Of a stretch of DNA of 64,000 nucleotides, positions 25,315 through 34,754 are shown in pieces. Both the position numbers and the translations under genes were made by a program. Where the stretch lies: positions 434,001-498,000 of the forward strand of contig NZ_QHKL01000002.1 in the NCBI RefSeq assembly GCF_003947415.1. The letters are read 5' to 3'. Source of the DNA: Amycolatopsis sp. WAC 01376 (lineage in GTDB: Bacteria; Actinomycetota; Actinomycetes; Mycobacteriales; Pseudonocardiaceae). How positions within the stretch are numbered: the stretch's first letter is position 1; each line of letters starts with the position of its first letter. The notes below the pieces were generated by a model. That model made no database searches and was not told the DNA's origin. It saw only the letters and a list, made by a program, of their open reading frames with translations.

Positions 25315-25794
25315 CTAGACCTGGGCGGCGAGCGCCTTCAACGGCTCGTCGGTGAGGCGGTCGACGGTCCATTCGTCCATCGGCACCGCGCCGAGGGACT
25401 TGTAGAAGCCTTGCGCCGGGTTCCAGTTGAGTACCGACCATTCGAGGCGGGCGTAGCCGCGCTCGACGCAGACCGCCGCGAGGGTGGCCAGTAGCGCCTT
25501 GCCGAGGCCGGAGCCGCGCTGCTCGGGGCGGACGTAGAGGTCCTCCAGGTAGATGCCGTGCACGCCGCGCCAGGTGGAGAAGTTGAGGAACCAGAGCGCG
25601 TAGCCGACGATTTCGCCGTCGACCTCGGCGACGTGGCCGAACAGCCCGGGAGCCTCGCCGAACAGCGCGGTGCGCAGCTGCTCGGACGTGAGGTGGCATT
25701 CGTCCGGGGCGCGTTCGAACTCGGCGAGGTCGTAGACGAGCTGGACGACGGCGTCCACGTCTTCTTCGCGGATGCGCCGGATGCGGTCGTCCAC
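25315..25794 (-). CDS. GNAT-family N-acetyltransferase (diamine-type)
   Basis: A 159-residue acetyltransferase resembling the spermidine/spermine or thialysine acetyltransferase group. The acetyl-CoA loop is VRPEQRGSGLGKALL (the RxxGxG/A motif), preceded by IYLEDLYV. The segments CVERGYARLEWSVLNWN and FYKSLGA complete the fold. It likely acetylates a small amine. The GTG start overlaps the stop of the phosphatase gene by one base (TAGTG), so it is second in that operon. Confidence 0.88.
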   Translation of the reverse strand: MDDRIRRIREEDVDAVVQLVYDLAEFERAPDECHLTSEQLRTALFGEAPGLFGHVAEVDGEIVGYALWFLNFSTWRGVHGIYLEDLYVRPEQRGSGLGKALLATLAAVCVERGYARLEWSVLNWNPAQGFYKSLGAVPMDEWTVDRLTDEPLKALAAQV

Positions 25795-26387
25795 TAGTCC
25801 TCCGTCGTGGGGAGCAGGTTGAGGTGTTCGATCTGCGGCTCGCCGCGTTCGTCGCCGAGCACCTCGACGCCGGCCGGGTCGAGTCCGAAGTGGACGCCCG
25901 CGGTCGACGGCAGGCCGACCCAGCGCGCGACCAGGACGCGGCTGAAGTGTCCGTGGCCGACGAGGATCACGTCACCCCTGCCGAGCGGTTCGTGGACGCG
26001 GTCGATCAGCTTGTCCGCGCGGGCGTTGACGTCCTCCGCGCTTTCGCCGCCGGGGATCGGATGCGACCAGACCGTCCAGCCGGGAACGGTCTCGCGGATC
26101 ACCGGTGTGGTGACGCCCTCGTAGTCGCCGTAGTCCCATTCGGCCAGCTCTTCGGTGACCTCGTCGACGCGCAGCCCGGCCAGCTCCGCCGTCCGCAGCG
26201 CGCGGGTGCGGGGGCTGGAAAGGACGAGGGCGGGAGAGCCGCCGAGCACCGCGCGCAGGGTGCCGCCCGCCGCGCGGGCCTGCCCCTCGCCGGCGGCCGT
26301 GAGCGGGATGTCGGTGCGTCCGGTGTGCCGTCCGTTGACGGACCACTCGGTCTGACCATGCCGGAGGAGGAAGAGCCGATGTGCCAC
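25794..26387 (-). CDS. Histidine-phosphatase (phosphoglycerate-mutase-like) enzyme
   Basis: A 197-residue histidine phosphatase. The catalytic RHG is LFLLRHGQTEW near residue 9. The second His is in ILVGHGHFSRVL and the acid in ELAEWDYGDYEG. It is similar in position and sequence to Rv3214 of M. tuberculosis, which is annotated as a mutase but acts as an acid phosphatase. The GTG start at 26387 begins right before the beta strand that carries the RHG motif. First gene of a two-gene operon with the acetyltransferase. Confidence 0.9.
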   Translation of the reverse strand: MAHRLFLLRHGQTEWSVNGRHTGRTDIPLTAAGEGQARAAGGTLRAVLGGSPALVLSSPRTRALRTAELAGLRVDEVTEELAEWDYGDYEGVTTPVIRETVPGWTVWSHPIPGGESAEDVNARADKLIDRVHEPLGRGDVILVGHGHFSRVLVARWVGLPSTAGVHFGLDPAGVEVLGDERGEPQIEHLNLLPTTED

Positions 26388-26449
26388 GTTGCGAATATAG
26401 CCTGCGGTCCGGTTATGCTACTGGTGAGTAACATGATGAGGAGACCGTG

Positions 26450-26920
26450 ATGGCGCAGAATCCGACCTACGCGATGTGGAACCGGCTGGCGGGCAAGCCG
26501 GTCGGCAAACAGCTGTTCTCGGCGGCGATGTGCCTGCGTGTGCCGTACTTCCGGACGGTGCTCCCGACGGTGCGCGACCTGCGTCCCGGCCGGTGCGAGG
26601 TGACCTCCCCGAAGTGGTGGGGTGTTTACAACCACATCAAGACTTTTCACGCGATCGCGGCATGCAACCTGGCCGAGATCGCCATGGGCATGCTCGCCGA
26701 GGCGACCGTCCCGGCGACGCATCGCTGGCTGCCGAAGGGAATGACGGTCGAGTACGTGGCGAAGGCCGAGACGGGTCTGCGCGCGGTCGCCGAACTGCCG
26801 GAGTTGCCGGAATTCGGCGACGAGGGCTTCGAGCTCCCCGTGCCGGTGACGATCACGGACACGAACGGGAAGCCCGTCGTGACCGCGACCATCACCATCT
26901 GGGTGACCAAGAAGAAGTGA
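26450..26920 (+). CDS. DUF4442 hotdog-fold protein
   Basis: A 156-residue protein of the DUF4442 family, which has the thioesterase hotdog fold. The typical sequences are LRPGRCEVTSPKWWGVYNHI and KTFHAIAACNLAEIAMGML. The enzyme activity is not established for this family. ATG at 26450 is 6 bases after GAGGAG; a GTG directly before it (26447) is too close. Divergent from the phosphatase gene, with a 62-base gap containing the -10-like TATGCT. Confidence 0.87.
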   Translation: MAQNPTYAMWNRLAGKPVGKQLFSAAMCLRVPYFRTVLPTVRDLRPGRCEVTSPKWWGVYNHIKTFHAIAACNLAEIAMGMLAEATVPATHRWLPKGMTVEYVAKAETGLRAVAELPELPEFGDEGFELPVPVTITDTNGKPVVTATITIWVTKKK

Positions 26921-26927
26921 GCACCTT

Positions 26928-26991
26928 CGCATTTGGTCCTCTGGATGCGGTCCTTGCGCGTGCAACTGCCGCATTCAGAGGACTGAACGCG
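26928..26991. repeat. GTCCTCTG palindrome, copy 3 of 4
   Basis: An imperfect copy with several mismatches between arms (GGTCCTCTGGATGCGG left, GCCGCATTCAGAGGAC right). It lies between two convergent genes, 8 bases after the first stop and 6 before the second. Confidence 0.8.
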
Positions 26992-26996
26992 GGTGG

Positions 26997-27674
26997 TCAG
27001 AGGGGCTTGAACTGGACGTAGGTCGTCTGCTTGAAGGTGTTCTTCCCGCTCGGCGACGGCAGGCCGAGCAGCTGGTCCGCGACCGGCGCCAGCCTGCCGC
27101 AGCCGGTCGTGGCCGGCAGGGCGAGCTGAGTGTCGACGACGCCGAACTTCACCGTCTTCGGGTTCTGTGAGATCACCTCGAAGGGCACCGCGGGATCGTC
27201 CTTGACCACCGAGTGGAGCGGCGCTTCGAGGGTGCCGATCGTGCATTCCTTGGGCAGCAAGGGATGTCGCAGGGCGGCGTAGAGGTCCAGCTCGCCGCGG
27301 CGTTCGTCGTTCGACTGGAAGTCCGAGTAGCCGCCGTACTTCAGCTGCATGCTCGCGCCGAAAGTGCCGCGGATCCGGGCGGGCGCGTGCCGCAGTTCGC
27401 CGAAGACCTGCGCGAATTTCCCGTCGATCTCGCCTTCGGAGAACGTCAGGCGCATCTCCCCGAGCGGGATCTCCCGGTCGCCGATGGTCAGGACTCCTTG
27501 GGAGACAAAGGCTTCACAGCGCCAGGTCCCGGGGTCGGCGTTGGCGGGCGGTGCCGGGCATGCGGAGAAGTCGAAGTCGGGCACGGGCGACGGTGTCGCG
27601 GCGGCGTGGCCGGGAAGGGCGAGGAGGGCGGCTGCGGACAGTGCGGCCGCGGTCGCGGCGAGAAGACGTCTCAT
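26997..27674 (-). CDS. Secreted protein of unknown function
   Basis: A 225-residue exported protein. The signal peptide is MRRLLAATAAALSAAALLAL with a likely cleavage after GHAAA near residue 26. The mature part has two pairs of cysteines (about residues 39 and 53, 144 and 193), fitting disulfides outside the cell. I do not recognise a known domain; the pattern of short beta strands suggests a beta-rich fold. Its stop is next to a GTCCTCTG palindrome, which probably ends the transcript. Confidence 0.8.
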   Translation of the reverse strand: MRRLLAATAAALSAAALLALPGHAAATPSPVPDFDFSACPAPPANADPGTWRCEAFVSQGVLTIGDREIPLGEMRLTFSEGEIDGKFAQVFGELRHAPARIRGTFGASMQLKYGGYSDFQSNDERRGELDLYAALRHPLLPKECTIGTLEAPLHSVVKDDPAVPFEVISQNPKTVKFGVVDTQLALPATTGCGRLAPVADQLLGLPSPSGKNTFKQTTYVQFKPL

Positions 27675-28011
27675 GACTCGAAAGAGTGGCCCGCGGCGGC
27701 CTGGGTCACATCGGGGAAGGCCCCCAGGGGACCCCTGGGATCGCCATGTCGCTTAAGTTGATCTTGGGCGGGGTTCTGGCCATAAGTGGTGACGGTTTCC
27801 GCAAGCGCTCGGTTGCCCTGGCCGACGGGAGCCGGCACGCTCCTGGTGTCCACCGTGGACGCATTTCGGTGACTGGATGTCCGATTGATGGCGAAATGGG
27901 CGTTTCTGTCAAGGGGTCGTGAGTGGCAAAGGTCGTTCTAACGAGCTTCCCCTTGGGTACCTACTGCGTGACCTGTGGCGCTTCTTGCGTGATGACGTGA
28001 TGCCGGGTTGA

Positions 28012-28068
28012 AGTACATGAAGGACCCCTTCCTGTACCTAGGCGCAAGGATGGGGTCCTTCATGTACT
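28012..28068. repeat. AGTACATGAAGGACCCC hairpin
   Basis: Left arm at 28012-28028 and right arm at 28051-28068 pair with few mismatches. It is a close relative of the hairpin at 2090 and sits inside the split family D element. Confidence 0.75.
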
Positions 28069-28079
28069 CGGGTTCTGCG

Positions 28080-28128
28080 CGTGAAGGGCCCCTTTGAGAC
28101 CTTCAACGTCTCAAAGGGGCCCTTCACG
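28080..28128. repeat. GTGAAGGGCCCCTTTGAGAC hairpin
   Basis: Perfect 21-base arms, 28080-28100 and 28108-28128, with loop CTTCAAC. It is the second hairpin nested inside the split family D element. Confidence 0.8.
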
Positions 28129-28195
28129 ACATCACCACGAACCGCGAAAACTCACGTGAGCGCCTGGCTGGAGTCATTTGGGTACCGGGGGGAGG

Positions 28196-28247
28196 TGTGA
28201 AGGTCGAGTTTCCTCGGCTGAGCCGAGGGAAGGGGGCCTTCACGGAC
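28196..28247. repeat. Decayed GTGAAGG hairpin
   Basis: The outer arms GTGAAGG and CCTTCAC survive and the inner stem CCTCGGC-TGA-GCCGAGG (about 28212-28228) is perfect, but the middle has drifted. Third hairpin inside the split element. Confidence 0.6.
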
Positions 28248-28513
28248 CGGGACCTGGCATCAACCTCAGCCTCAACCACGTAGGTACCTAAGACACCCTT
28301 GGTTCTAACGCTCATTGCCACTCACGACCCCCTCCCGCTGCTGCGCAAAGCACCCAAATCGGGCGCCCAGATTCGGACTGGTGTCCCGTGTGGACAGTCG
28401 CGCCCGGGTCTGCTGCCGGTGACCGGTCCGGCTTGATCGAGCAGACCGGCAGCCGCTCAAGGTCAACTTGTACGACGTGGCATTGCCCTTGGATCGCCAC
28501 GTTCGAGTGAAAA

Positions 28514-28526
28514 TAAACGGTGTTTA
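28514..28526 (+). promoter_or_regulatory. Palindrome TAAAC-GGT-GTTTA upstream of cholesterol oxidase
   Basis: Perfect 5-base AT-rich arms in an otherwise GC-rich stretch, 70 bases before the start codon. It is a plausible operator or promoter element for the oxidase gene. No partner regulator is known. Confidence 0.3.
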
Positions 28527-28535
28527 CCCAGCTGA

Positions 28536-30203
<1,668 letters not shown>

Positions 30204-30204
30204 C

Positions 30205-30810
30205 TCAGTTCGCGGCCCGCAACTTCTCGTAGTGCGCCACGCAATCGTCGTATCGCGGCAGCCATCCCTGCTCCAAGGCCTCTTTCAGATGGGGCGCGGC
30301 GGCGTCCTTTTCAGACACCACAGGTTCGATCTCCTGTGGCCATGGCAGCGCGAGATCGCTGTCCATCGGGTTGATGCCGTGCTCACCGGCCGGGTTGTAC
30401 GGCTCGGAGCAGAGGTAGGTCATGACCGTGTTGTCTTCGAGCGCCATGAAGGCGTGGCCGAGGCCTTCGGCGACGTAGACCGATTTGTACTCGACGCTGT
30501 CGAGCACTACGGACGCCCATTCGCCGAACGTGGGCGAGCCGACGCGGAGGTCGACGATGACATCGAGCAGTGAACCGCTCGGGCAGTAGATGTACTTCGC
30601 CTGCCCGGGCGGGGTGTCCGCGAAGTGCAGTCCGCGGATGGCGCCGCGCCGGGAAACGCTGGTGTTGGTCTGCGCCAGGCGAAGCCGGTGTCCGACCGTT
30701 TCGACGAACACCTCTTCCTGGAACGGCGCCACGAACTGGCCGCGGTGATCGGGGAAAACGCGAGGGGTGAACTCGAAACAGTCGGAGATGCCGAGGCGCC
30801 TGGCTTGCAT
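30205..30810 (-). CDS. dTDP-4-dehydrorhamnose 3,5-epimerase family protein
   Basis: A 201-residue cupin-fold RmlC-type epimerase. The active-site His lies in AIRGLHFADTPPGQAKYIYC, and further family segments are DVIVDLRVGSPTFG, VYVAEGLGHAFMALEDNT and MTYLCSEPYNPAGEHGI. It acts on dTDP-4-keto-6-deoxy-glucose type sugars. No other dTDP-sugar genes (rmlA, rmlB, rmlD) are near, so it is an orphan copy here. Members of this subgroup also occur in deoxysugar pathways of antibiotics. Its stop is just 2 bases from the convergent oxidase stop. Confidence 0.85.
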   Translation of the reverse strand: MQARRLGISDCFEFTPRVFPDHRGQFVAPFQEEVFVETVGHRLRLAQTNTSVSRRGAIRGLHFADTPPGQAKYIYCPSGSLLDVIVDLRVGSPTFGEWASVVLDSVEYKSVYVAEGLGHAFMALEDNTVMTYLCSEPYNPAGEHGINPMDSDLALPWPQEIEPVVSEKDAAAPHLKEALEQGWLPRYDDCVAHYEKLRAAN

Positions 30811-31134
30811 ACCTCAATGCTAACCAGCCGTTCTCAAGCCGGACGGACGTCTTGCTATACCTCTCGTGAGCTGCGGAAAGCCGGACCGGTTTGTGACATG
30901 AACCGCACCAGAGGGGCACACTGGTCCGCACGCCTGTCACAATGATCCGACCGCTGCGTCCGCGGCCGTCGCCACACCCACGGCACCGATGGCCGATTGG
31001 ACGCTTCGCCGACAGGCCGGCGCTACCGCGCTGGGCTGCCGTGTCGGAGGACGAGTTACCCCGGATGGCCGGGCCATGCCCTTTTCGGCCTGCCCATTCA
31101 CCAGTTCCCCCGCTCGCAGTCCCAGGAGAATCCA
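30811..31134. other. Gap between the epimerase and malic enzyme genes
   Basis: It should hold promoters for both divergent genes. The ribosome site AGGAG before the malic enzyme start is clear. I see no repeat, hairpin or small gene. Confidence 0.4.
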
Positions 31135-32361
31135 GTGACTTACGCTCGAATCGAGACTTCGCCGTCCATAGACACGGCGGAAGCAATGACGGGAAGCACG
31201 ATGACCACGCCAGTGACGGACACCGAGATCTTCGAGGGCCACGAGGGCGGCAAGCTCTCCGTGGCCGCGACGCGCCCGATCTCCTCGCCCCGTGACCTCG
31301 CGGTCGCGTACACGCCTGGGGTGGCGAAGGTGAGCCGTGCGATCGCCGAGGACGCGGCCAAGGCGAAGCGGTACACGTGGGCGGACAGGCTCGTCGTGGT
31401 GGTCAGCGACGGTACGGCGGTGCTCGGCCTCGGCGACATCGGCGCGAGCGCTTCGCTGCCGGTCATGGAGGGCAAGTCTGTCCTGTTCAAGACCTTCGGC
31501 GGACTCGACTCGATCCCGCTGGTGCTCGACACCACCGACGTCGACGAGATCATCGAGACCCTGGTCCGGCTGCGCCCGTCGTTCGGCGCGGTGAACCTGG
31601 AGGACATCTCGGCGCCGCGCTGCTTCGAACTGGAGGACCGCCTCAAGGAGGCCCTCGACTGCCCGGTCATGCACGACGACCAGCACGGCACGGCGATCGT
31701 CACGCTGGCCGCGCTGCGCGGGGCGAACCAGGTGCTCGGCAAGGACATCTCCGGCCAGCGCGTGGTCGTCTCGGGAGCGGGCGCGGCGGGGGTGGCCTGC
31801 GCCAGGATCCTGCAGAACGCCGGCGTCGCGGACGTCACCGTGCTCGACTCGCGAGGCATCATCCACGAAGGTCGCGAGGGCCTGAACCCGATCAAGCAGA
31901 AGCTCGCCGAGACCACCAACACGGCCGGTCTGCGCGGCGGCCTCGGCGAGGCGCTGAAGGGTGCCGACGTCTTCCTTGGCCTGTCCGGGGCGACCATCGA
32001 CGAAAGCCTGCTGGCCGGGATGGCCGACGACGCGATCGTGTTCGCGCTGTCGAACCCCGACCCGGAGGTTCACCCGGCCGTGGCGTCGCGGTACGCCAAG
32101 ATCGTGGCGACCGGGCGCAGCGACTACCCGAACCAGATCAACAACGTGCTGGCCTTCCCCGGTGTCTTCCGCGGCGCGCTGGACTCGGGCGCGCGGGCGA
32201 TCACGGAGAACATGAAGCTGGCCGCGGCCGAAGCGATCTTCGCCGTCGCGCAGGACGACCTCGGCCCGGACCGGATCGTCCCGAGCCCGCTGGACCCGAG
32301 GGTCGCGCCCGAGGTGGCCGCGGCCGTCGCGAAGGCCGCCGAGGCCGACGGCGTGGTGTGA
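31135..32361 (+). CDS. NAD(P)-dependent malic enzyme
   Basis: A 408-residue short-form malic enzyme that decarboxylates malate to pyruvate and CO2 with reduction of NAD(P). The N-terminal part contains VAYTPGVAKVSRAI and LVVVVSDGTAVLGLGDIGA. The metal-binding region is NLEDISAPRCFELE and HDDQHGTA. The Rossmann motif is VVVSGAGAAGVACARIL, and LSNPDPEVHP is the final family signature. The GTG start at 31135 has AGGAG at 6 bases; ATG codons 21 or 22 codons later are possible alternatives. It converges on the DUF4190 gene with a long palindrome between. Confidence 0.92.
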   Translation: MTYARIETSPSIDTAEAMTGSTMTTPVTDTEIFEGHEGGKLSVAATRPISSPRDLAVAYTPGVAKVSRAIAEDAAKAKRYTWADRLVVVVSDGTAVLGLGDIGASASLPVMEGKSVLFKTFGGLDSIPLVLDTTDVDEIIETLVRLRPSFGAVNLEDISAPRCFELEDRLKEALDCPVMHDDQHGTAIVTLAALRGANQVLGKDISGQRVVVSGAGAAGVACARILQNAGVADVTVLDSRGIIHEGREGLNPIKQKLAETTNTAGLRGGLGEALKGADVFLGLSGATIDESLLAGMADDAIVFALSNPDPEVHPAVASRYAKIVATGRSDYPNQINNVLAFPGVFRGALDSGARAITENMKLAAAEAIFAVAQDDLGPDRIVPSPLDPRVAPEVAAAVAKAAEADGVV

Positions 32362-32385
32362 CGGTCCCTTTCACGCTTGCTCAAG

Positions 32386-32440
32386 CGCTATGAACGGTCC
32401 TTTCCTTGCAAAATTTGCAAGGAAAGGACCGTTCATAGCG
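32386..32440. repeat. ATGAACGGTCC palindrome, copy 1 of 2
   Basis: A 55-base near-perfect palindrome: 27-base arms 32386-32412 and 32414-32440 around one base. The centre CTTGCAAAATTTGCAAG is AT-rich. Its partner is at 51288-51342. It lies between two convergent genes and may terminate both. Confidence 0.85.
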
Positions 32441-32457
32441 TGTGGGGGTTGCGCGTC

Positions 32458-33204
32458 TCAGCCAGTCGGGATGGACAGATCGGCACCGGGGACCAGCGCG
32501 GAACCGGTCAGCTGTGAGTCGGGCGAGACGAGCGTGCAGAAGACGGTGCGCACACCGTGCTTCCAGGGCTCGCGCTCAGGCTTCAAGTAGCCCAGATCGG
32601 TGTAGACACCTTCCGCGTCGAGTCGCGGCTTGTCCACGTTCTTGGCCAGGATCCGCTGACAGTGCTCCAAGGCTTCCGCTTTCAGTTCTCCGCCACTGGG
32701 CCAGGGGCCGTCCGTCGCGGTGAAGGCTCCGATCACCTCGGTGGTGTGCGGGCTCCCGCACGCGGTGAGTTCGACGCTCGTGGCAGAGGCCACGGGCTGT
32801 TGCAAACAATCTCCCGGCTTCAAGGTGCAAATGTTGGCGTGGCCGGACGGCGGGGTCGCGCAACTCGCGCTCGACGTGCCCGGAGCGTTCGGCGGGCTCG
32901 CGGTGTAGCGGTCCGGGTTCCCCATGGTGTTCCCGAGCAGGGCGATCCAGCCGACGACCCAGAAGCCGGCGGCCGCGAGGCCGCCGATCGCCAGGCCCCG
33001 GCCCGGCCGCTTCCCCGGTCCGGTCTGGGAGAGCGCGATGATGCCGATGATGATCGCGGGCAGCAACGGCAGTGCCAGGCAACCGGCAAGGCCCAGTACG
33101 AGGGTGGCGATCGCCAGGCCGCTGGTCTTGGGGTGGTGCGGCGGAAGCCCGGGCGGGTAGGCGTACCCGTACGGCTGCGCGATCGGCATTCGCGGTTCGT
33201 TCAT
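32458..33204 (-). CDS. DUF4190 and septum-formation-type membrane protein
   Basis: A 248-residue membrane protein. A Pro/Tyr-rich cytosolic N-terminus (PYGYAYPPGLPPHHP) precedes a DUF4190 region with two membrane segments (ATLVLGLAGCLALPLLPAI and AAAGFWVVGWIALLG, about residues 32 to 90). The outer C-terminal half resembles the septum-formation family (TLKPGDCLQQPVA, ACGSPHTTEVIGAF) with four or more cysteines. The role in septum formation is known only from the family name and is not proven here. Confidence 0.8.
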   Translation of the reverse strand: MNEPRMPIAQPYGYAYPPGLPPHHPKTSGLAIATLVLGLAGCLALPLLPAIIIGIIALSQTGPGKRPGRGLAIGGLAAAGFWVVGWIALLGNTMGNPDRYTASPPNAPGTSSASCATPPSGHANICTLKPGDCLQQPVASATSVELTACGSPHTTEVIGAFTATDGPWPSGGELKAEALEHCQRILAKNVDKPRLDAEGVYTDLGYLKPEREPWKHGVRTVFCTLVSPDSQLTGSALVPGADLSIPTG

Positions 33205-33259
33205 GGGACCGAACCTAGGAAGAGCGCATGAAGTTCCGATGACAGGCCGGAAGCACCGC

Positions 33260-34663
33260 TCAGCCGAGCAGTTCCGCCAGCCGGTGCCGCGGCAGGTCGA
33301 TCAGCCGCGCGTCCGTGAGGTCCGACGGCACGTCCAGCGACACGTTCGCCAGCCGCGCGTGCGCGCGGGTCAGGAGTTCGTCCGGGTGCTCGACGGCGTC
33401 CGCGACGACGATGGCGTGCCGGTTGTCCGGGGTGCTCCGCAGTAGCCGCAGCTTGTACTTCGCCTCGACCAGCCGGTTGAGCGCGCCCTGCGCTTCGGCG
33501 TTCGTCAGATCGGGATGCGAGTTCGGGAGCAGCAGCGCCAGCCGTCGTGCGTTGGTGCCCAGCAGGGTCCGCAGCAGCCACGGGCCGGGGTCGGCCGAAA
33601 GATCCATCGCGACCGCGTCGCCCTCCGGCCCGGAAACGGACCAGTCGACCGGCCGCGACTCCAGCGCCAGCCCGCCCTCCGTGGCGGTTTCGTGCAGCTT
33701 GTCCAGCAGCGACGGCTTGGCCGCGCCCGCGGATTCCACCGACTGCGGGCCGTGGGTGTAGATCGCGGCCTTTCCCTTGCCACCGCGGTTCTTCTTCGAC
33801 TTCGCGGTCGGCTGACAGACGTAGAGGTCCGCCGCGCTCCCGATAGCCTGCGCGCCGAAGTACCGGTTGAAGTCCGGCAGGATCGCTTCGAAGGTCAGCC
33901 CGAGCGTCGCGAGTGCCCGCTGCACCTGCGCGCCCAGCGCGGGGTGGCGCGGGCTGTAACCGTAGGCGAGCAGCAGTCGCCCCTCCGAGGGTTCGCTGAG
34001 CGCCTGGACCCCGCGCGCCGCGAACAAGCCCATTCCTTCGGGGGTGTAAGGCGGATCACTGAACACGAGATCCATCCGCCCGGTCACCGAGGGTGGCAGG
34101 CCGACGCGCAGATCCGTGTGCAGGGTGCGGATCGACCGCTCGCTGAGTTCGTCGATGTAGGCGAGGACACGATCGTCGAGGTCGACGACGGTGAGGTCCG
34201 CGTCGGGCCGCAACGCGCGCACGGCCAGCGACGTGAGGTCATGGTCACCCAGGAACAGCAGCTTCGCCGTCGCGAGGTCGTAGCGCTCGTCCAGCCACAG
34301 AGCCCGGTTCAGCACGGTCTCGGGCGTCGCCTGCACGTGGTCGAGCGCGGCCAGCGGCGCCGGTACGTTCTCGACGTAGCTGGTGATGGTCTTCAGCAGG
34401 CCGGGATCGGATTTCCGGTCCCGTGCCTCGAAGCGCGCGTACTTCTCCCGGGTGGCGGGGGCGAGCCGGACGCGGGACTCGTTCCGCTCGAGGTCGTCGC
34501 CGAGCGCGTTCAGGACGTCTTCGACACTCCGGCGTGGCGCGGTGCTGAGCCGGACCAGTTCGCCGAGATCACGCCAATCCGTCCGGAGCAGGGAAATCAC
34601 CTGATGGAGCGGTCGCACGTGGACACCGTGCGCCGCGAAGACGTCATCGACGGAGGAACTCAC
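33260..34663 (-). CDS. Branched-polyamine synthase (BpsA-like) family protein
   Basis: A 467-residue protein. The N-terminal third looks like a winged-helix region (VDDVFAAHGVHVRPLHQVISLL). The middle part, about residues 130 to 300, resembles the catalytic domain of N4-bis(aminopropyl)spermidine synthase: LFLGDHDLTSLAVR for the cofactor site and LVFSDPPYTPEGMGLF for the active site. That enzyme adds aminopropyl groups from decarboxylated SAM. The C-terminal 180 residues are a further domain with a lysine-rich linker (KSKKNRGGKGK) in front. True polyamine activity is inferred. Start GTG at 34663. Confidence 0.7.
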   Translation of the reverse strand: MSSSVDDVFAAHGVHVRPLHQVISLLRTDWRDLGELVRLSTAPRRSVEDVLNALGDDLERNESRVRLAPATREKYARFEARDRKSDPGLLKTITSYVENVPAPLAALDHVQATPETVLNRALWLDERYDLATAKLLFLGDHDLTSLAVRALRPDADLTVVDLDDRVLAYIDELSERSIRTLHTDLRVGLPPSVTGRMDLVFSDPPYTPEGMGLFAARGVQALSEPSEGRLLLAYGYSPRHPALGAQVQRALATLGLTFEAILPDFNRYFGAQAIGSAADLYVCQPTAKSKKNRGGKGKAAIYTHGPQSVESAGAAKPSLLDKLHETATEGGLALESRPVDWSVSGPEGDAVAMDLSADPGPWLLRTLLGTNARRLALLLPNSHPDLTNAEAQGALNRLVEAKYKLRLLRSTPDNRHAIVVADAVEHPDELLTRAHARLANVSLDVPSDLTDARLIDLPRHRLAELLG

Positions 34664-34754
34664 GCCCAGCAGCCTAGTGACCCGCCCCCTGGGACACCGT
34701 GCCAACAGGCAGGATGTGGGCTACGGTTTTTCGACCAGACAGGGGGAGAGACGC

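Larger units (their letters stand above)
27878..28399. repeat. Family D repeat, copy 3, opened by nested hairpins
   Basis: It starts with TGTCCGATTGATG (27878) and ends with TGTGGACAGTC (28399), the same boundary modules as copies 1 and 2. The central GGGTCGTGAGTG hairpin is split: GGGGTCGTGAGTGGCAA (27913-27929) and its complement (28316-28332) lie 386 bases apart. Inner arms around GGTACCTAC (near 27955 and 28285) also pair. Three hairpins fill the inside. No protein-coding signal is seen. Bases 27675-27877 and 28400-28595 hold nothing else clear. Confidence 0.75.
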
